The notes beneath the pieces were generated by a model that searched no databases, was not told the DNA's origin, and was given only the letters and a program-made list of their open reading frames with translations. The position numbers and the translations under genes were made by a program. DNA of 64,000 bases from Janibacter corallicola NBRC 107790 (lineage in GTDB: Bacteria; Actinomycetota; Actinomycetes; Actinomycetales; Dermatophilaceae): contig NZ_BCSR01000006.1 in assembly GCF_001570965.1 (NCBI RefSeq), positions 52,231 to 116,230 of the forward strand, written 5' to 3'. Positions 18,211 to 27,001 of this stretch are shown here, one piece after another. Within the stretch, counting starts at the first letter, position 1; the number at the start of each line of letters is the position of its first letter.

Positions 18211-18247
18211 GTGCGGGAAGCCGGAGCTTTCCGCCGAGGCAAGTCAC

Positions 18248-18253
18248 TAGGCT
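18248..18253 (+). promoter_or_regulatory. Leaderless -10 element of the wHTH regulator
   Basis: TAGGCT, seven bases before ATG 18261. Confidence 0.55.
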
Positions 18254-18260
18254 TGGCGGC

Positions 18261-18578
18261 ATGCCACGTCCGCTCTTCGACCCGGTCGTGCACCAGCCGC
18301 ACCGACTCCGGATCTGCGCCCTGCTCGTCCCGGCACGGGGGCTGCCCTTCGCGCGGATCCGGGAGGAGGTCGGCCTGTCCGACTCGGCGCTGAGCAAGCA
18401 CCTGAGCGCCCTGGAGGCCGAGGACTACGTCACGGTCGCGCGCGAGGTCGCCGCCGGTCGGCGGCTGACCCGGGTGACGCTCACCCCGCGGGGCCGGGAG
18501 GCCCTCTGCGGGCACGTGTCCGAGCTGCAGCGGCTGGCCCGGATCGCCTCCCCGCGGGCGAGCTCCTCGATGCGGTGA
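18261..18578 (+). CDS. Small winged-helix transcriptional regulator
   Basis: A 105-residue cytoplasmic DNA-binding protein. Residues about 12-95 form a winged helix: RLRICALL, then [25 protein letters not shown] as helix-turn-helix and recognition helix, and a wing with [16 protein letters not shown]. The pattern fits the MarR/ArsR-like single-domain regulators with no metal-ligand cysteines, so metal sensing is not suggested. It is divergent from mscR and may regulate it or itself through the 18190-18210 inverted repeat. The start follows TAGGCT by seven bases without a ribosome site. Confidence 0.8.
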   Translation: MPRPLFDPVVHQPHRLRICALLVPARGLPFARIREEVGLSDSALSKHLSALEAEDYVTVAREVAAGRRLTRVTLTPRGREALCGHVSELQRLARIASPRASSSMR

Positions 18579-18607
18579 GCACCGGCGGCTCCTTCCGGGG
18601 CGCGGGC

Positions 18608-18613
18608 TAGCCT
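18608..18613 (+). promoter_or_regulatory. Leaderless -10 element of the amidotransferase gene
   Basis: TAGCCT, eight bases before ATG 18622. Confidence 0.45.
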
Positions 18614-18621
18614 TCCCCACC

Positions 18622-19320
18622 ATGAGCGTCCTCGTGATCCAGCACCAGGCCACGTGCCCGCCGGCCCGCCTCGGTCGGTGGCTGCGCGAGGAGGAGGTCG
18701 ACCTCGACGTGCGCCGGCCGTGGGAGGGCGATGCCCTCCCGGACGACCTCGCCGACCACGCGGGCCTGGTCGTGCTCGGTGGGCAGATGGGCTGCCGGGA
18801 TGACCGGGTGGCACCCTGGCTGCCGGCGACCCGCGAGCTGATCCGCGTCGCTGCGAAGGGGGCGACCCCCACCCTCGGGGTCTGCCTGGGGCACCAGCTC
18901 GCGGCGGTCGCACTCGGCGGCGACGTCGGCCGCAACCCGGCCGGCCGCACCCTGGGGATCTTCACCACCCGCGGCGGGGACGAGCTCGTGGGCGACCCGG
19001 TCCTTCGGGCGGCGCAGGACGCGCCCATCCCCCAGTGGAACGACGACATCGTCACCCGACTGCCCTCCGGCGCAACGCCGCTGGCCACGAACGAGCGGGG
19101 AGACCTGCTGCTCGCGCGGCTCGCGCCCACCGTCTGGGGAGTCCAGGGCCACCCCGAGGCCGACCGCCGGATCGTCGCCCGCTGGGCCGAGACGGACGCC
19201 GGCACCACCGAGCTGGACGGTGTCGACGTCCCGGCGACGCTCGCCTCGATCGAGGCGAGCGAGGCAGCCATCGAGGAGGCGTGGCGTCCGGTGGCCGCCG
19301 CCTTCGCCGGACGGCTCTGA
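18622..19320 (+). CDS. Class I glutamine amidotransferase-like protein
   Basis: A 232-residue GATase1-fold protein. The nucleophile elbow is GVCLGHQLAA (Cys about 92) and the His-Glu pair is in GVQGHPEAD (about 178), so the catalytic triad is intact. Stand-alone proteins of this kind are often annotated as GMP synthase-like amidotransferases, and some are gamma-glutamyl hydrolases. No synthetase partner gene is adjacent, so the acceptor is unknown. It has its own likely leaderless promoter and a hairpin after the stop, forming a one-gene unit at the left border of the catabolic island. Confidence 0.8.
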   Translation: MSVLVIQHQATCPPARLGRWLREEEVDLDVRRPWEGDALPDDLADHAGLVVLGGQMGCRDDRVAPWLPATRELIRVAAKGATPTLGVCLGHQLAAVALGGDVGRNPAGRTLGIFTTRGGDELVGDPVLRAAQDAPIPQWNDDIVTRLPSGATPLATNERGDLLLARLAPTVWGVQGHPEADRRIVARWAETDAGTTELDGVDVPATLASIEASEAAIEEAWRPVAAAFAGRL

Positions 19321-19341
19321 CCGGCGTTCCCCGTCGCCGGT
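19320..19341 (+). terminator. Hairpin after the amidotransferase gene
   Basis: ACCGGCG, eight bases, CGCCGGT starting at the stop codon; a plausible factor-independent terminator. Confidence 0.5.
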
Positions 19342-19401
19342 GACCGAGAAGCGGTTCCGCTGTCGTGGGTTGACTGCCGAGTGCCCCTCATTGGGCATTT
19401 C

Positions 19402-19436
19402 TTGACATGTCGCCCCCACCGGCTGCTCACTAGCCT
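19402..19436 (+). promoter_or_regulatory. Promoter region of the fused carboxyltransferase gene
   Basis: TTGACA at 19402-19407 overlaps a palindromic GACATGTC. TAGCCT at 19431-19436 stands six bases before the ATG. The 23-base gap between them is too long for a standard promoter, so TTGACA may instead be part of an operator. Confidence 0.4.
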
Positions 19437-19442
19437 CGGGCC

Positions 19443-20876
19443 ATGTCCTCCCTGCCGCGACTCTCCGCCCACGCGCTCCTCGGGACCGTGCTCGACGAGG
19501 GGTCCTTCGAGTCCTGGGACGAGCCGATCGACACCCGCCACCACCCTGAGGAGTACCGCGAGTCGCTGCGTCGGGCCGCCGAGCGCGCCGGCACGGACGA
19601 GTCCGTGATCACCGGTCGGGGCCTCGTGCACGGACGTCCCGTGGCGGTGATCGTCAACGAGTTCGCCTTCCTGGCCGGCTCGATCGGGGCCGCGGCCGCG
19701 GCCCGGATCACGGACGCGGTGGCCCGGGCCACCGCCGAACGCCTCCCCCTCGTGGCGTCGACCTGCTCCGGAGGCACGCGCATGCAGGAGGGGACTCCCG
19801 CCTTCGTGCACATGGCCCGCATCTCCCGAGCCATCGTGGCGCACCAGGAAGCGGGCCTGCCCTACCTCGTGCACCTCCGGCACCCGACGACGGGCGGCGT
19901 CCTGGCCTCGTGGGGCTCGTTGGGCCACATCACCGTCGCTGAGCCCGGGGCGATGGTCGCCTTCCTCGGGCCGAAGGTCTACGAGGCGCTCGAGGGTCGG
20001 CCCTTCCCCCCGGGGGTCCAGGTCAGCGACAACCTCGTGCGACGGGGGGTCATCGACGCCGTCGTCCCCACGACCGACCTGGCAGCGGTGCTGGACCGCA
20101 CGCTCGGGCTGCTCCTCGACCCGCCGACGGCGGCCACTCGACAGGAGCGGCCGGGCCCCGCGGAGCGCCGGAGATCCTCGTGGGAGTCGATCGAGATCAC
20201 CCGCGAGGACCACCGCGTGGGTGTGCGGGACGTCCTTCGCCACGGCAGTGACTCCATCATCCGGCTGCAGGGGACGGACGAGGGAGAGAACGACCGGACG
20301 GTCATGATCGCGATCGCCAGGATCGACGGGATGCCGTGCGTCCTCATCGGTCAGGACCGGAGCCGGCAGTCCCCCTCGTCCCCGATGGGCCCGGCGGCCC
20401 TGCGCGAGGCCCGGCGAGGCATGCACCTGGCCAACCAGCTGCGCCTCCCCCTCGTCTCGGTGATCGACACCCCGGGCGCCGAGCTGTCGCCGGAGGCCGA
20501 GGAAGGAGCCATGGCCGGGGAGATCGCCCGCTGCATCGCGGGGATGACCTCGCTGACGGTCCCCAGCGTCTCCGTCCTCCTCGGACAGGGGTGCGGCGGC
20601 GGGGCGCTCGCACTGCTGCCGGCGGACCGCACCATCGCCGCCGAGAACGCCTGGCTCTCGCCGCTGCCGCCGGAGGGGGCCAGCGTCATCATGTTCGGCG
20701 ACGCGGGTCGGGCCCCGCAGATGGTGGAGGCGCAACGCGTCTCGGCCTTCGAGCTGCTCGCGGACGGCATCGTCACCCACCTCGTCAGGGAGGCCGAGGG
20801 TGAGTCCCCGGAGGCCTTCGCCGACGCCGTGGCGGCGTCGATCGGCGCACGGCTGCGCGAGCTGCGCCGGCCCTGA
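19443..20876 (+). CDS. Fused beta-alpha carboxyltransferase domain protein (AccD3-like)
   Basis: A 477-residue crotonase-fold protein with two carboxyltransferase halves in one chain. The beta-like half is about residues 40-240 (ASTCSGGTRMQEG, TGGVLASWGSLGHITVAEPGA) and the alpha-like half 250-470 (SVIDTPGAELSPEAEE, GQGCGGGALAL). The N-terminal zinc ribbon of bacterial AccD is absent and there is no biotin-carrier domain. It resembles mycobacterial AccD3, whose substrate is not settled. It faces the CoA transferase gene convergently across 12 bases. In this setting it may act on malonyl-CoA, as a decarboxylase or transcarboxylase; that is inference. Confidence 0.75.
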   Translation: MSSLPRLSAHALLGTVLDEGSFESWDEPIDTRHHPEEYRESLRRAAERAGTDESVITGRGLVHGRPVAVIVNEFAFLAGSIGAAAAARITDAVARATAERLPLVASTCSGGTRMQEGTPAFVHMARISRAIVAHQEAGLPYLVHLRHPTTGGVLASWGSLGHITVAEPGAMVAFLGPKVYEALEGRPFPPGVQVSDNLVRRGVIDAVVPTTDLAAVLDRTLGLLLDPPTAATRQERPGPAERRRSSWESIEITREDHRVGVRDVLRHGSDSIIRLQGTDEGENDRTVMIAIARIDGMPCVLIGQDRSRQSPSSPMGPAALREARRGMHLANQLRLPLVSVIDTPGAELSPEAEEGAMAGEIARCIAGMTSLTVPSVSVLLGQGCGGGALALLPADRTIAAENAWLSPLPPEGASVIMFGDAGRAPQMVEAQRVSAFELLADGIVTHLVREAEGESPEAFADAVAASIGARLRELRRP

Positions 20877-20888
20877 GCCGTCCCCCGA

Positions 20889-22094
20889 CTACTGCACGGT
20901 CGCGTCGACCTCCACCAGCCACCGGCGGACGGAGTCGTTGTGCTGGCCCAGGGTCGGTGGCGCCTCGTGGTGGCGTCGGGCCCCCGCGTAGTCGTTGTCG
21001 TCGAGCCGCAGGACGGGCCCCGGCAGCGCGAGACGTCCCTGCGTGGCGTGGTCGACCTCGATCTTCAGGCCCTGGGAGACGGCCTGCTCCCACTCGTAGA
21101 CCTCGTCGATGGTGCGGACCCGCCCGGACGGGATCCCTGCCTCGGTGAGCACCTCCAGCCAGTGGTCGGCGGGCTCCCGGGCGAAGGTCCTCTCGAGGAT
21201 CTCGATGAGCTCCTCCTTGTGGGCGACCCGGTCGCCGTTCGTGACGAATCGTGGGTCGTCGACCGCCAGCCCGAGGGCGGGCGCGAACCGCTTCCACAGC
21301 GTCTCCGACCCGCACGAGAGCTGGATCGGCGAGGTCGCGGTGTGGAAGAGGCCGTACGGTGCGATCGAGGGATGGTGGGAGCCGGAGAGCCCCGGGACCT
21401 CTCCTCCCACGGTCCATCGGGTGCCCTGGAAGGCGTGGATCCCGACGATGCCGGCGATGAGGGAGGTGCGCACGACGCGTCCGCGGCCCGTGCGCTCCCG
21501 CTCGTAGAGGGCGGCCACCGTCCCGTAGGCGCCGTTCATCCCGGCCAGCAGGTCCGCGATCGGCACGCCGACCTTGGTCGGCTCGTCGATGCCGGTCAGG
21601 CTCATCAGCCCGGCCTCACCCTGGGCGATCTGGTCATACCCCGCCCGGTCCGCCTCCGGACCGTCGTGCCCGAAGCCGGTGATCGAGAGGATCACCAGAC
21701 GCGGGTTCAGCTCGTGGAGGCGCTCGACGTCGAACCCCAGTCGGTCCAGGACGCCGACCCGGAAGTTCTCCATGAGCACATCCGCCCGCCGCACGAGGGC
21801 GGTCATCACGTCGTGGTCCTCGGCGTCCTTGAGATCGAGGGTGATGGACTCCTTGTTGCGGTTGGCCGACATGAAGTAGGTCGACTCCCGCTCCTCACCC
21901 TCCCCGAGGAAGGGCGGGCCCCACCCACGGCTGTCGTCGCCGGAGGGGCCCTCGATCTTGATGACGCGGGCCCCGAGGTCCCCGAGCATCATGGCTGCGT
22001 GGGGCCCGGCGAGCGCCCGGGTCATGTCCAGGACGATGGTCCCGGACAGTGGCCCGTCGCCCGCCGGATCCGCAGCAGGACCGGTGTCCGTCAC
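20889..22094 (-). CDS. CaiB/BaiF family (class III) CoA transferase
   Basis: A 401-residue protein. Family III features: [28 protein letters not shown] at the N-terminus, [11 protein letters not shown], and the region with the likely catalytic aspartate ([11 protein letters not shown], Asp154). These enzymes pass CoA between carboxylic acids through an aspartyl-CoA anhydride. The GTG start overlaps the stop of the ring-opening amidohydrolase gene (22091-22094), the last link of a chain of coupled genes. In the proposed pathway it would activate malonate using an acyl-CoA donor; other dicarboxylates remain possible. Confidence 0.85.
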   Translation of the reverse strand: MTDTGPAADPAGDGPLSGTIVLDMTRALAGPHAAMMLGDLGARVIKIEGPSGDDSRGWGPPFLGEGEERESTYFMSANRNKESITLDLKDAEDHDVMTALVRRADVLMENFRVGVLDRLGFDVERLHELNPRLVILSITGFGHDGPEADRAGYDQIAQGEAGLMSLTGIDEPTKVGVPIADLLAGMNGAYGTVAALYERERTGRGRVVRTSLIAGIVGIHAFQGTRWTVGGEVPGLSGSHHPSIAPYGLFHTATSPIQLSCGSETLWKRFAPALGLAVDDPRFVTNGDRVAHKEELIEILERTFAREPADHWLEVLTEAGIPSGRVRTIDEVYEWEQAVSQGLKIEVDHATQGRLALPGPVLRLDDNDYAGARRHHEAPPTLGQHNDSVRRWLVEVDATVQ

Positions 22095-23203
22095 GCCTGC
22101 CCCATGTCCACGATCGCCGCGACGGGGCCGCCACCGTCGGGTCCCTGGTGAGCTGCCGACACCGAGACGAAGACGGCCGGGTCACCCGTGACGGATGCGG
22201 TCACGCCTCCCACGGCAGCCTTGATCTGCCGGTGCCAGTGGACGTCGGAGTCGTCGAGCATCGCATTGCGCCGGCCCCGCACGTGGCCGTTCTGACTGGT
22301 CTCGCACTTGAGGAACACGTTGACCAGTCGCCCCTCCAGGTCGGTGCTCCGGGGGCGCTCCGGCAGGTCGAGTCCGGCGTCCTTGATCGCGTCCCAGATG
22401 CCCTCGGCGTCCAGCGCGTCCTCCATGACCGAGTGGCCGATGCGATAGTTGCCGCCGACCCCACGCGCGTTGCCCACGACGACGATCTGGGCCCGGTCCA
22501 GCTCGACCCCCGAGGAGCAGGACGCGACCGAGGAGTAGAGGTCGCGGTTGGCCAGGACGTCGTCGTCGGTCGGCATCTCGATCTCGCCGAGGGCGACCGC
22601 GATCCCGAGCGCGGTGACGCCGTTGGACAGGTCCATCGACTTGAGGGTGTCGTCGGTCCACACCGTCTTCCCCCGGCTCTTGGCGTCCCTGATCGTGTCG
22701 ATCGTCAGCAGCGGGGTCTTCGTCTGGACGTAGTGCACGTCAGCGGGGTCGGTGATCCCCGCCTCCGCCATCGCGCGGGTGACACCGGCCGCGACCTTCT
22801 CGATCATCGGGGTCCGCCCGATCTCCTCCGGCAACAACTGGTCGCTCATGGCGAAGCCCACGCTGAGACGGAGCTCCTCGCTCGGCTGCGCCTTCTCCGG
22901 GGGCAGCGTGGCGAAGATGGTCGCGTGCGGGCTGATGACGCCGTCGGTCCCCCCGGACCAGACGATCGGGATCTGGTGCACCTCGTCCGCGGACCGGGTG
23001 CCCTTCTCCTCGATCACCTCGCGGAATGCCCGGTCCGCGATGATGCGGGTGTAGTCGTTGACCCCGCCGTTGCCCTCGGTCTTCCCGATGATCGCGATCA
23101 CCCGATCGGCCTCCAGGGTGCCGTCGTCGATGAGCTTGGCCAGCTCACTGGCGTCGGCGACGGAGTGGATCGGAACCTTACGGACTTCGATTGCTGACGG
23201 CAC
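22091..23203 (-). CDS. Ring-opening amidohydrolase, barbiturase/cyanuric acid hydrolase family
   Basis: A 370-residue enzyme of the small family containing barbiturase and cyanuric acid amidohydrolase, which open six-membered cyclic imides. The three internally related domains each supply a Lys and a Ser: GKTEGNG (Lys41) with WSGGTDG (Ser83), TKTPLLT (Lys162) with ASCSSGVE (Ser230/231), and FLKCETS (Lys299) with SVSAAHQG (Ser349). Barbiturase makes ureidomalonate; cyanurate hydrolase leads to biuret. Neighbouring uracil-type permease and Mo-hydroxylase favour barbiturate, but residues alone do not decide. GTG 23203 follows GGAAGGAAG. It is coupled to the CoA transferase. Confidence 0.88.
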   Translation of the reverse strand: MPSAIEVRKVPIHSVADASELAKLIDDGTLEADRVIAIIGKTEGNGGVNDYTRIIADRAFREVIEEKGTRSADEVHQIPIVWSGGTDGVISPHATIFATLPPEKAQPSEELRLSVGFAMSDQLLPEEIGRTPMIEKVAAGVTRAMAEAGITDPADVHYVQTKTPLLTIDTIRDAKSRGKTVWTDDTLKSMDLSNGVTALGIAVALGEIEMPTDDDVLANRDLYSSVASCSSGVELDRAQIVVVGNARGVGGNYRIGHSVMEDALDAEGIWDAIKDAGLDLPERPRSTDLEGRLVNVFLKCETSQNGHVRGRRNAMLDDSDVHWHRQIKAAVGGVTASVTGDPAVFVSVSAAHQGPDGGGPVAAIVDMGQA

Positions 23204-23243
23204 TGGCGCTTCCTTCCATTGGGTGGTGGTGGATCCCGGCGAG

Positions 23244-24182
23244 CTAGCGGGCGGGCACGACCCGCGTACCCGCCCGCCCCTCGATGGCCTCGGTGATGCG
23301 CTCGAGGGACGTGATGATGCCGATCCCGGTACCGGACTCGGCGAAGGTGGTGACGGCCTCGACCTTGGGCCCCATCGACCCGGCCGCGAACCCCTGCTCG
23401 GCGCTGAGCTCGCGCATCTCGGCCGTCCCGACCTCACCGATGGGCCGTGAGGAGTCGCTGCCCCAGTCCGCCACCACCGCGTCGACGTCGGTGGCGATGA
23501 CGAGATGGTCCGCGCGCACCTGCTGCGCGACGAGCGCCGCGGTGAGGTCCTTGTCGATGACGGCCTCCGCGCCGACGCTGGCCCCGTCGGCGTCGCGGAA
23601 CGTGGGGATCCCCCCGCCCCCGGAGCACACGACGACGAAGCCGGACCTCATCAGGACGTCGGCGGCTGCCCCGTCGAGGCACTCGACGGGTGTCGGCGAG
23701 GCGACGAGACGACGCCAGCCACGCTCGGGCACCTCGACGAACTGCTGGCCCTGGTCGATGAGCGGTTGCGCCTCCGCGCGGGTCAGGTACCGGCCGATCG
23801 GCTTCGTCGGGTCGACGAAGTGCGCGTCCGCCGGGTCGACGAGCGTCCGCGAGACGAGCGCGGCGGACCTGCGGTCGAGGCCCCTCGCCGCGAACATCTC
23901 GTCCAGGGCGTTGATGATCAGCATGCCGATGGTCGCCTGCGTCTGGGCGCCGCACCAGTCCAGGGGCACGGGCGGCACGCGGCCGGCGGTGAGCTCGTTC
24001 TTCACGAGGAGGTTCCCGACCTGGGGGCCGTTGCCGTGGGTGACGAGCACCTCGTGACCGGCAGAGACGAGGTCGACGATCGGGCCCGCGGCCCGACGGA
24101 TGGCAGCCCGCTGGTCCTCCGGACGTGCACTCCCGTCCGGGGACGTCATGGCATTGCCGCCCAGGGCGATGACGAAGCGCAT
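23244..24182 (-). CDS. arcC: Carbamate kinase
   Basis: A 312-residue amino-acid-kinase-fold enzyme making ATP from carbamoyl phosphate and ADP. Seen: [46 protein letters not shown] and ATDVDAV, and [10 protein letters not shown] near the C-terminus. Length is normal. No arginine deiminase or ornithine transcarbamylase gene is near, so the carbamoyl phosphate must come from elsewhere; the FdrA-DUF1116-DUF2877 set of the same island is the natural source, as with AllK in E. coli allantoin catabolism. ATG 24182 stands seven bases after TAGCGT; the amidohydrolase gene follows after 40 bases. Confidence 0.93.
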   Translation of the reverse strand: MRFVIALGGNAMTSPDGSARPEDQRAAIRRAAGPIVDLVSAGHEVLVTHGNGPQVGNLLVKNELTAGRVPPVPLDWCGAQTQATIGMLIINALDEMFAARGLDRRSAALVSRTLVDPADAHFVDPTKPIGRYLTRAEAQPLIDQGQQFVEVPERGWRRLVASPTPVECLDGAAADVLMRSGFVVVCSGGGGIPTFRDADGASVGAEAVIDKDLTAALVAQQVRADHLVIATDVDAVVADWGSDSSRPIGEVGTAEMRELSAEQGFAAGSMGPKVEAVTTFAESGTGIGIITSLERITEAIEGRAGTRVVPAR

Positions 24183-24189
24183 GTGAAGC

Positions 24190-24226
24190 ACGCTACGAGC
24201 CGACCCCACGCACCCACATTGTCAAT
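24190..24226 (-). promoter_or_regulatory. Promoter region of the carbamate kinase operon
   Basis: TAGCGT (24190-24195, reverse strand) is seven bases before the ATG. Further up lies ATTGTCAAT (24218-24226), a short palindrome containing TTGACA on the gene strand. ATGACAAT recurs at 24260-24267 inside the end of the preceding gene region. Confidence 0.45.
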
Positions 24227-24266
24227 AGTTACCGAATCAGAAATTGGTCTGGGCAGGTCATGACAA

Positions 24267-25061
24267 TCAGGCCAGTTCTCGTCCCAGAATCTGCCGCACC
24301 CCCTTCGGGGGCCGGCCGAGAAGCGCGGTGAGTGGCCCGGGCCCGGCCGGCAGGCCGTGCCGGTCGTAGTAGGCGAACATCGCCAGGAGCCAGTCGTGCA
24401 CCCGCCGGTCGAGGCCGGCTCCGGCGCCGGCCGACCACTCGCGCACGGGGGTTCGCCGCACCGGCACGGGACGACCGAGCACCGCCTCGGCGGCACCGGC
24501 CACGTCCCGGACACTGACCAACTCCGGCCCGCCGAGCTCGTAGGTCGCCCCGATGTGCCCCGGTCGGAGCAGCACGGTCGCTGCCGCCTCGCCCACGTCC
24601 TCGACGTCGACGAGCCCGAAGCTGCGATCGGGGTCGTAGACGACATCGAGGCCGGGAGGGTCCGCCCGGAGCCCGGGGAGCAGGTTCTGGACGTAGGCAC
24701 AGGGCTGCAGGATCGTCCAGTCCAGTCCGCTGCGCCGCACGAGGTCCTCGGCCACCGCCTTGCCCAGGTGGTGCGGCATCCGTGGCGCATAGGGAGCGGC
24801 CACGGAGTGGTGGACGACGCGGCGGATGCCCACCTCCCGGGCGGCGCGCAGCGCCGAGTCGACGAAGGCCGGCTCGTCGACGCTCATGTTGGGTGCCATG
24901 AGGTAGAGGGCCTCGCACCCCCTCATCGCGGTCCGGAGGTCGGCCGCCTCGGCACGCCCCAGGGGACGGGCACCGGCACCGGCACGGCCCAGTGCCGAGA
25001 TCACCGCGCGCCCCGTCTTCCCCCGACCACTGAGCACGGCGACCCCGGCACCTCCCGCCAT
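24267..25061 (-). CDS. NmrA-like NAD(P)-binding protein
   Basis: A 264-residue atypical short-chain dehydrogenase. The N-terminus AVLSGRGKTGRAVISAL is a Rossmann nucleotide loop of the GxxGxxG kind. The family's Tyr-x-x-x-Lys pair is not evident, as in NmrA/QOR2-like proteins. Conserved features include LYLMAPNM, VVHHSVAAPY and the WTILQPCAYVQNLL segment. Such proteins act as NAD(P)H-dependent reductases of quinones or unsaturated carbonyls, or as redox sensors. The ATG shares a base with the HyuB stop, so it is the last gene of the hyuA-hyuB unit. Its place in the pathway is unclear. Confidence 0.75.
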   Translation of the reverse strand: MAGGAGVAVLSGRGKTGRAVISALGRAGAGARPLGRAEAADLRTAMRGCEALYLMAPNMSVDEPAFVDSALRAAREVGIRRVVHHSVAAPYAPRMPHHLGKAVAEDLVRRSGLDWTILQPCAYVQNLLPGLRADPPGLDVVYDPDRSFGLVDVEDVGEAAATVLLRPGHIGATYELGGPELVSVRDVAGAAEAVLGRPVPVRRTPVREWSAGAGAGLDRRVHDWLLAMFAYYDRHGLPAGPGPLTALLGRPPKGVRQILGRELA

Positions 25062-27001
25062 CAGAGCCAGTCCACCTCGGCGCTGGCCCGGCCGCCGCTG
25101 AGCCGCGCGTAGCCGGGTCCCCGATCGAAGAAGGGCTCCTCGGTGCGGGCCGCACGCATCCGTCGGCGTTCGGCCGCGGTGGCCCCGGCATCATGGCCCA
25201 GGTCGTCGGTCTCGACCGATCCGGTCAGCACGACGCCGTAGTCGCGCAGCGCCGCCGTCGCAGAGACCTTGGCCCAGGCCACGTCACGGACGACGGCGTC
25301 CGGCTCCCGGTCCAGTGGGTCGCCCCAGCCGCCGCCTCCGGTGGTCCGGATGCAGATCGTCTCGCCCGCGGCCACCTCCTCCTCGTCGGCGAGGGCGTCC
25401 ACGTGCCGCTCCCGGTCGGTCCCCGGGTTGATGACGACCTCGAAGGGGGCCCCGGCCCGACCGCCCTTCACGCCCCAGCAGGCAAGGATGGAGCGGTCGG
25501 CGATGGACATGAACCGTGCGTCCCTCAGCATCCGCAGCCGCTTCTCGTACCCCAGACCACCACGGAACTGCCCCGCTCCCCCGGAGTCGATGGCCAGACC
25601 GAGGCCCTCCACGATGAAGGGGAACCGCGACTCGGTGAACTCGGTCGGCAGGTTGCGGGAGTCCGGCACGACGTGGATGGTGTCCTCGCCGTCGGCGTAG
25701 TACCGACCTCCGGAGCCGCCCCCGAGCACCTCACGCATGAGGTAGGGCCGGCCGTCCCGGCCCTCGCCGTACACACCGGTGTACCGGATCGTCTCCTGGT
25801 CCGCAGGCATCCGTCCGTCGACCGCCTTGGCGATGACGCCGGCGAGCACGCCGAGCAGGCGGAGGATGACGAATGTCCGCGCATTCGTCGGGGCGGGGAA
25901 CTCCGGGGTGAGCAGGGTCCCCTTCGGCGGGAAACGCATCTCGATGAGCGGCACGATGCCCTCGTTGACGTCGAGCTCTGCCATCCGTTCCGGGGTCTCG
26001 GCCAGGTTCCGCAGGATCGGGGCCAGCCACTTCTTGAGGAAGACGCCGTCGGAGTAGTCGGCGCAGTGGTTGATCGGCCCCTTCGCCTGCGGCGAGGTGC
26101 CGGCGAAGTCGAATATCAGCCGCTCCCCCTCGGGGTCCTCGGCCGAGGTCCTCGTCAGGGTGATCCGCTGGGTGTGCAGCTTGGGGTCCTCGACACCGTC
26201 GTGCTCGGCGTAGTCCTCCCAGGTCCAGGTGCCCACCGGGATCCGGCTGAGGATCTCCCTTCGATAGGTCCGCGTCGTGTTGTCGATGACCGCGTCGAAG
26301 GCCGACTCGACCGCTTCGCGGCCGTACCGGTCGAAGAGCTCGCCCAGCCGCCTGGCTCCCATCAGGCAGGCCGAGCACTCGGCATCGAGGTCCGCGGCCA
26401 GCGCCTCCGGGGTCCGGGAGTTGCGCGTCATGATGCGCAACGCGGACCGGACCGGGGTCCCGGCGTCCCAGAGCTTGATCGGCGGGACCATCAGCCCTTC
26501 CTCGAACACGCTCGTGGCGCCGCTGGGCATCGATCCCGGGACCGCCCCGCCGATGTCGTCGTGGTGCCCGAAGGCCTGGACGAAGGCCACCACCTCCGGT
26601 CGCCCCGAGTCGGGCGAGGTGTGGAAGACCGGCACGGTCACGCACAGGTCCGGCAGGTGGCCGATCCCCCCTTCGGACTCGTAGACGTCGTTGTGGAAGA
26701 AGACGTCGCCCGGCACCATCGTCTCCAGGGGGAAGTCACGGGCCACGGGGTGGACGAGGGCGCTGTAGGAACGCCCCGTGAGCTTGCGCATCAGGCGGTC
26801 GTGGATCCCTGCGCGGAAGTCGTGGGCGTCCCTGATCATCGGGGAGCGGGAGGTCCGTGCGATCGCCGTCTCGACCTCCATCTCGACGGAGGCGAGGCTG
26901 CCCTGGACGATCTCGACGATCACCGGGTCGGCACTCGCCCCCGCGTCCGGGGTGAGCGAGCCGAATGGGAACTCCGTGGGAGCAAGCCTGGATGTGGTCA
27001 T
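25061..27001 (-). CDS. hyuB: Hydantoinase B/oxoprolinase family protein
   Basis: A 646-residue protein of the HyuB family. Landmarks: DPVIVEIVQGSLASVEMEVE at the start, SPMIRDAHDFRAGI, HPVARDFPLETMVPGDVFFHNDVYESEGGIGHLPD (metal-site region), FVQAFGHHDDIGG, and the C-terminal TTGGGGWGDPLDR typical of the family. With HyuA it forms ATP-dependent enzymes that hydrolyse hydantoins or 5-oxoproline or carboxylate ketones. Here it is slightly longer than usual at the C-terminus. The start overlaps the hyuA stop (ATGA). The substrate in this island is not evident. Confidence 0.9.
   Translation of the reverse strand: MTTSRLAPTEFPFGSLTPDAGASADPVIVEIVQGSLASVEMEVETAIARTSRSPMIRDAHDFRAGIHDRLMRKLTGRSYSALVHPVARDFPLETMVPGDVFFHNDVYESEGGIGHLPDLCVTVPVFHTSPDSGRPEVVAFVQAFGHHDDIGGAVPGSMPSGATSVFEEGLMVPPIKLWDAGTPVRSALRIMTRNSRTPEALAADLDAECSACLMGARRLGELFDRYGREAVESAFDAVIDNTTRTYRREILSRIPVGTWTWEDYAEHDGVEDPKLHTQRITLTRTSAEDPEGERLIFDFAGTSPQAKGPINHCADYSDGVFLKKWLAPILRNLAETPERMAELDVNEGIVPLIEMRFPPKGTLLTPEFPAPTNARTFVILRLLGVLAGVIAKAVDGRMPADQETIRYTGVYGEGRDGRPYLMREVLGGGSGGRYYADGEDTIHVVPDSRNLPTEFTESRFPFIVEGLGLAIDSGGAGQFRGGLGYEKRLRMLRDARFMSIADRSILACWGVKGGRAGAPFEVVINPGTDRERHVDALADEEEVAAGETICIRTTGGGGWGDPLDREPDAVVRDVAWAKVSATAALRDYGVVLTGSVETDDLGHDAGATAAERRRMRAARTEEPFFDRGPGYARLSGGRASAEVDWL

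Noticed and set aside
17874..20780. Very long open frames antisense to the regulator, amidotransferase and carboxyltransferase genes
   Set aside because: High GC leaves few stops; the antisense products are Arg/Pro/Gly-rich without family motifs, while the opposite strand has complete conserved proteins. The same holds for long antisense frames at 26965-29289, 31217-34090 and 39811-42852.
23244..24182. Arginine deiminase pathway
   Set aside because: Carbamate kinase is present, but no arginine deiminase or ornithine carbamoyltransferase gene is in the window.
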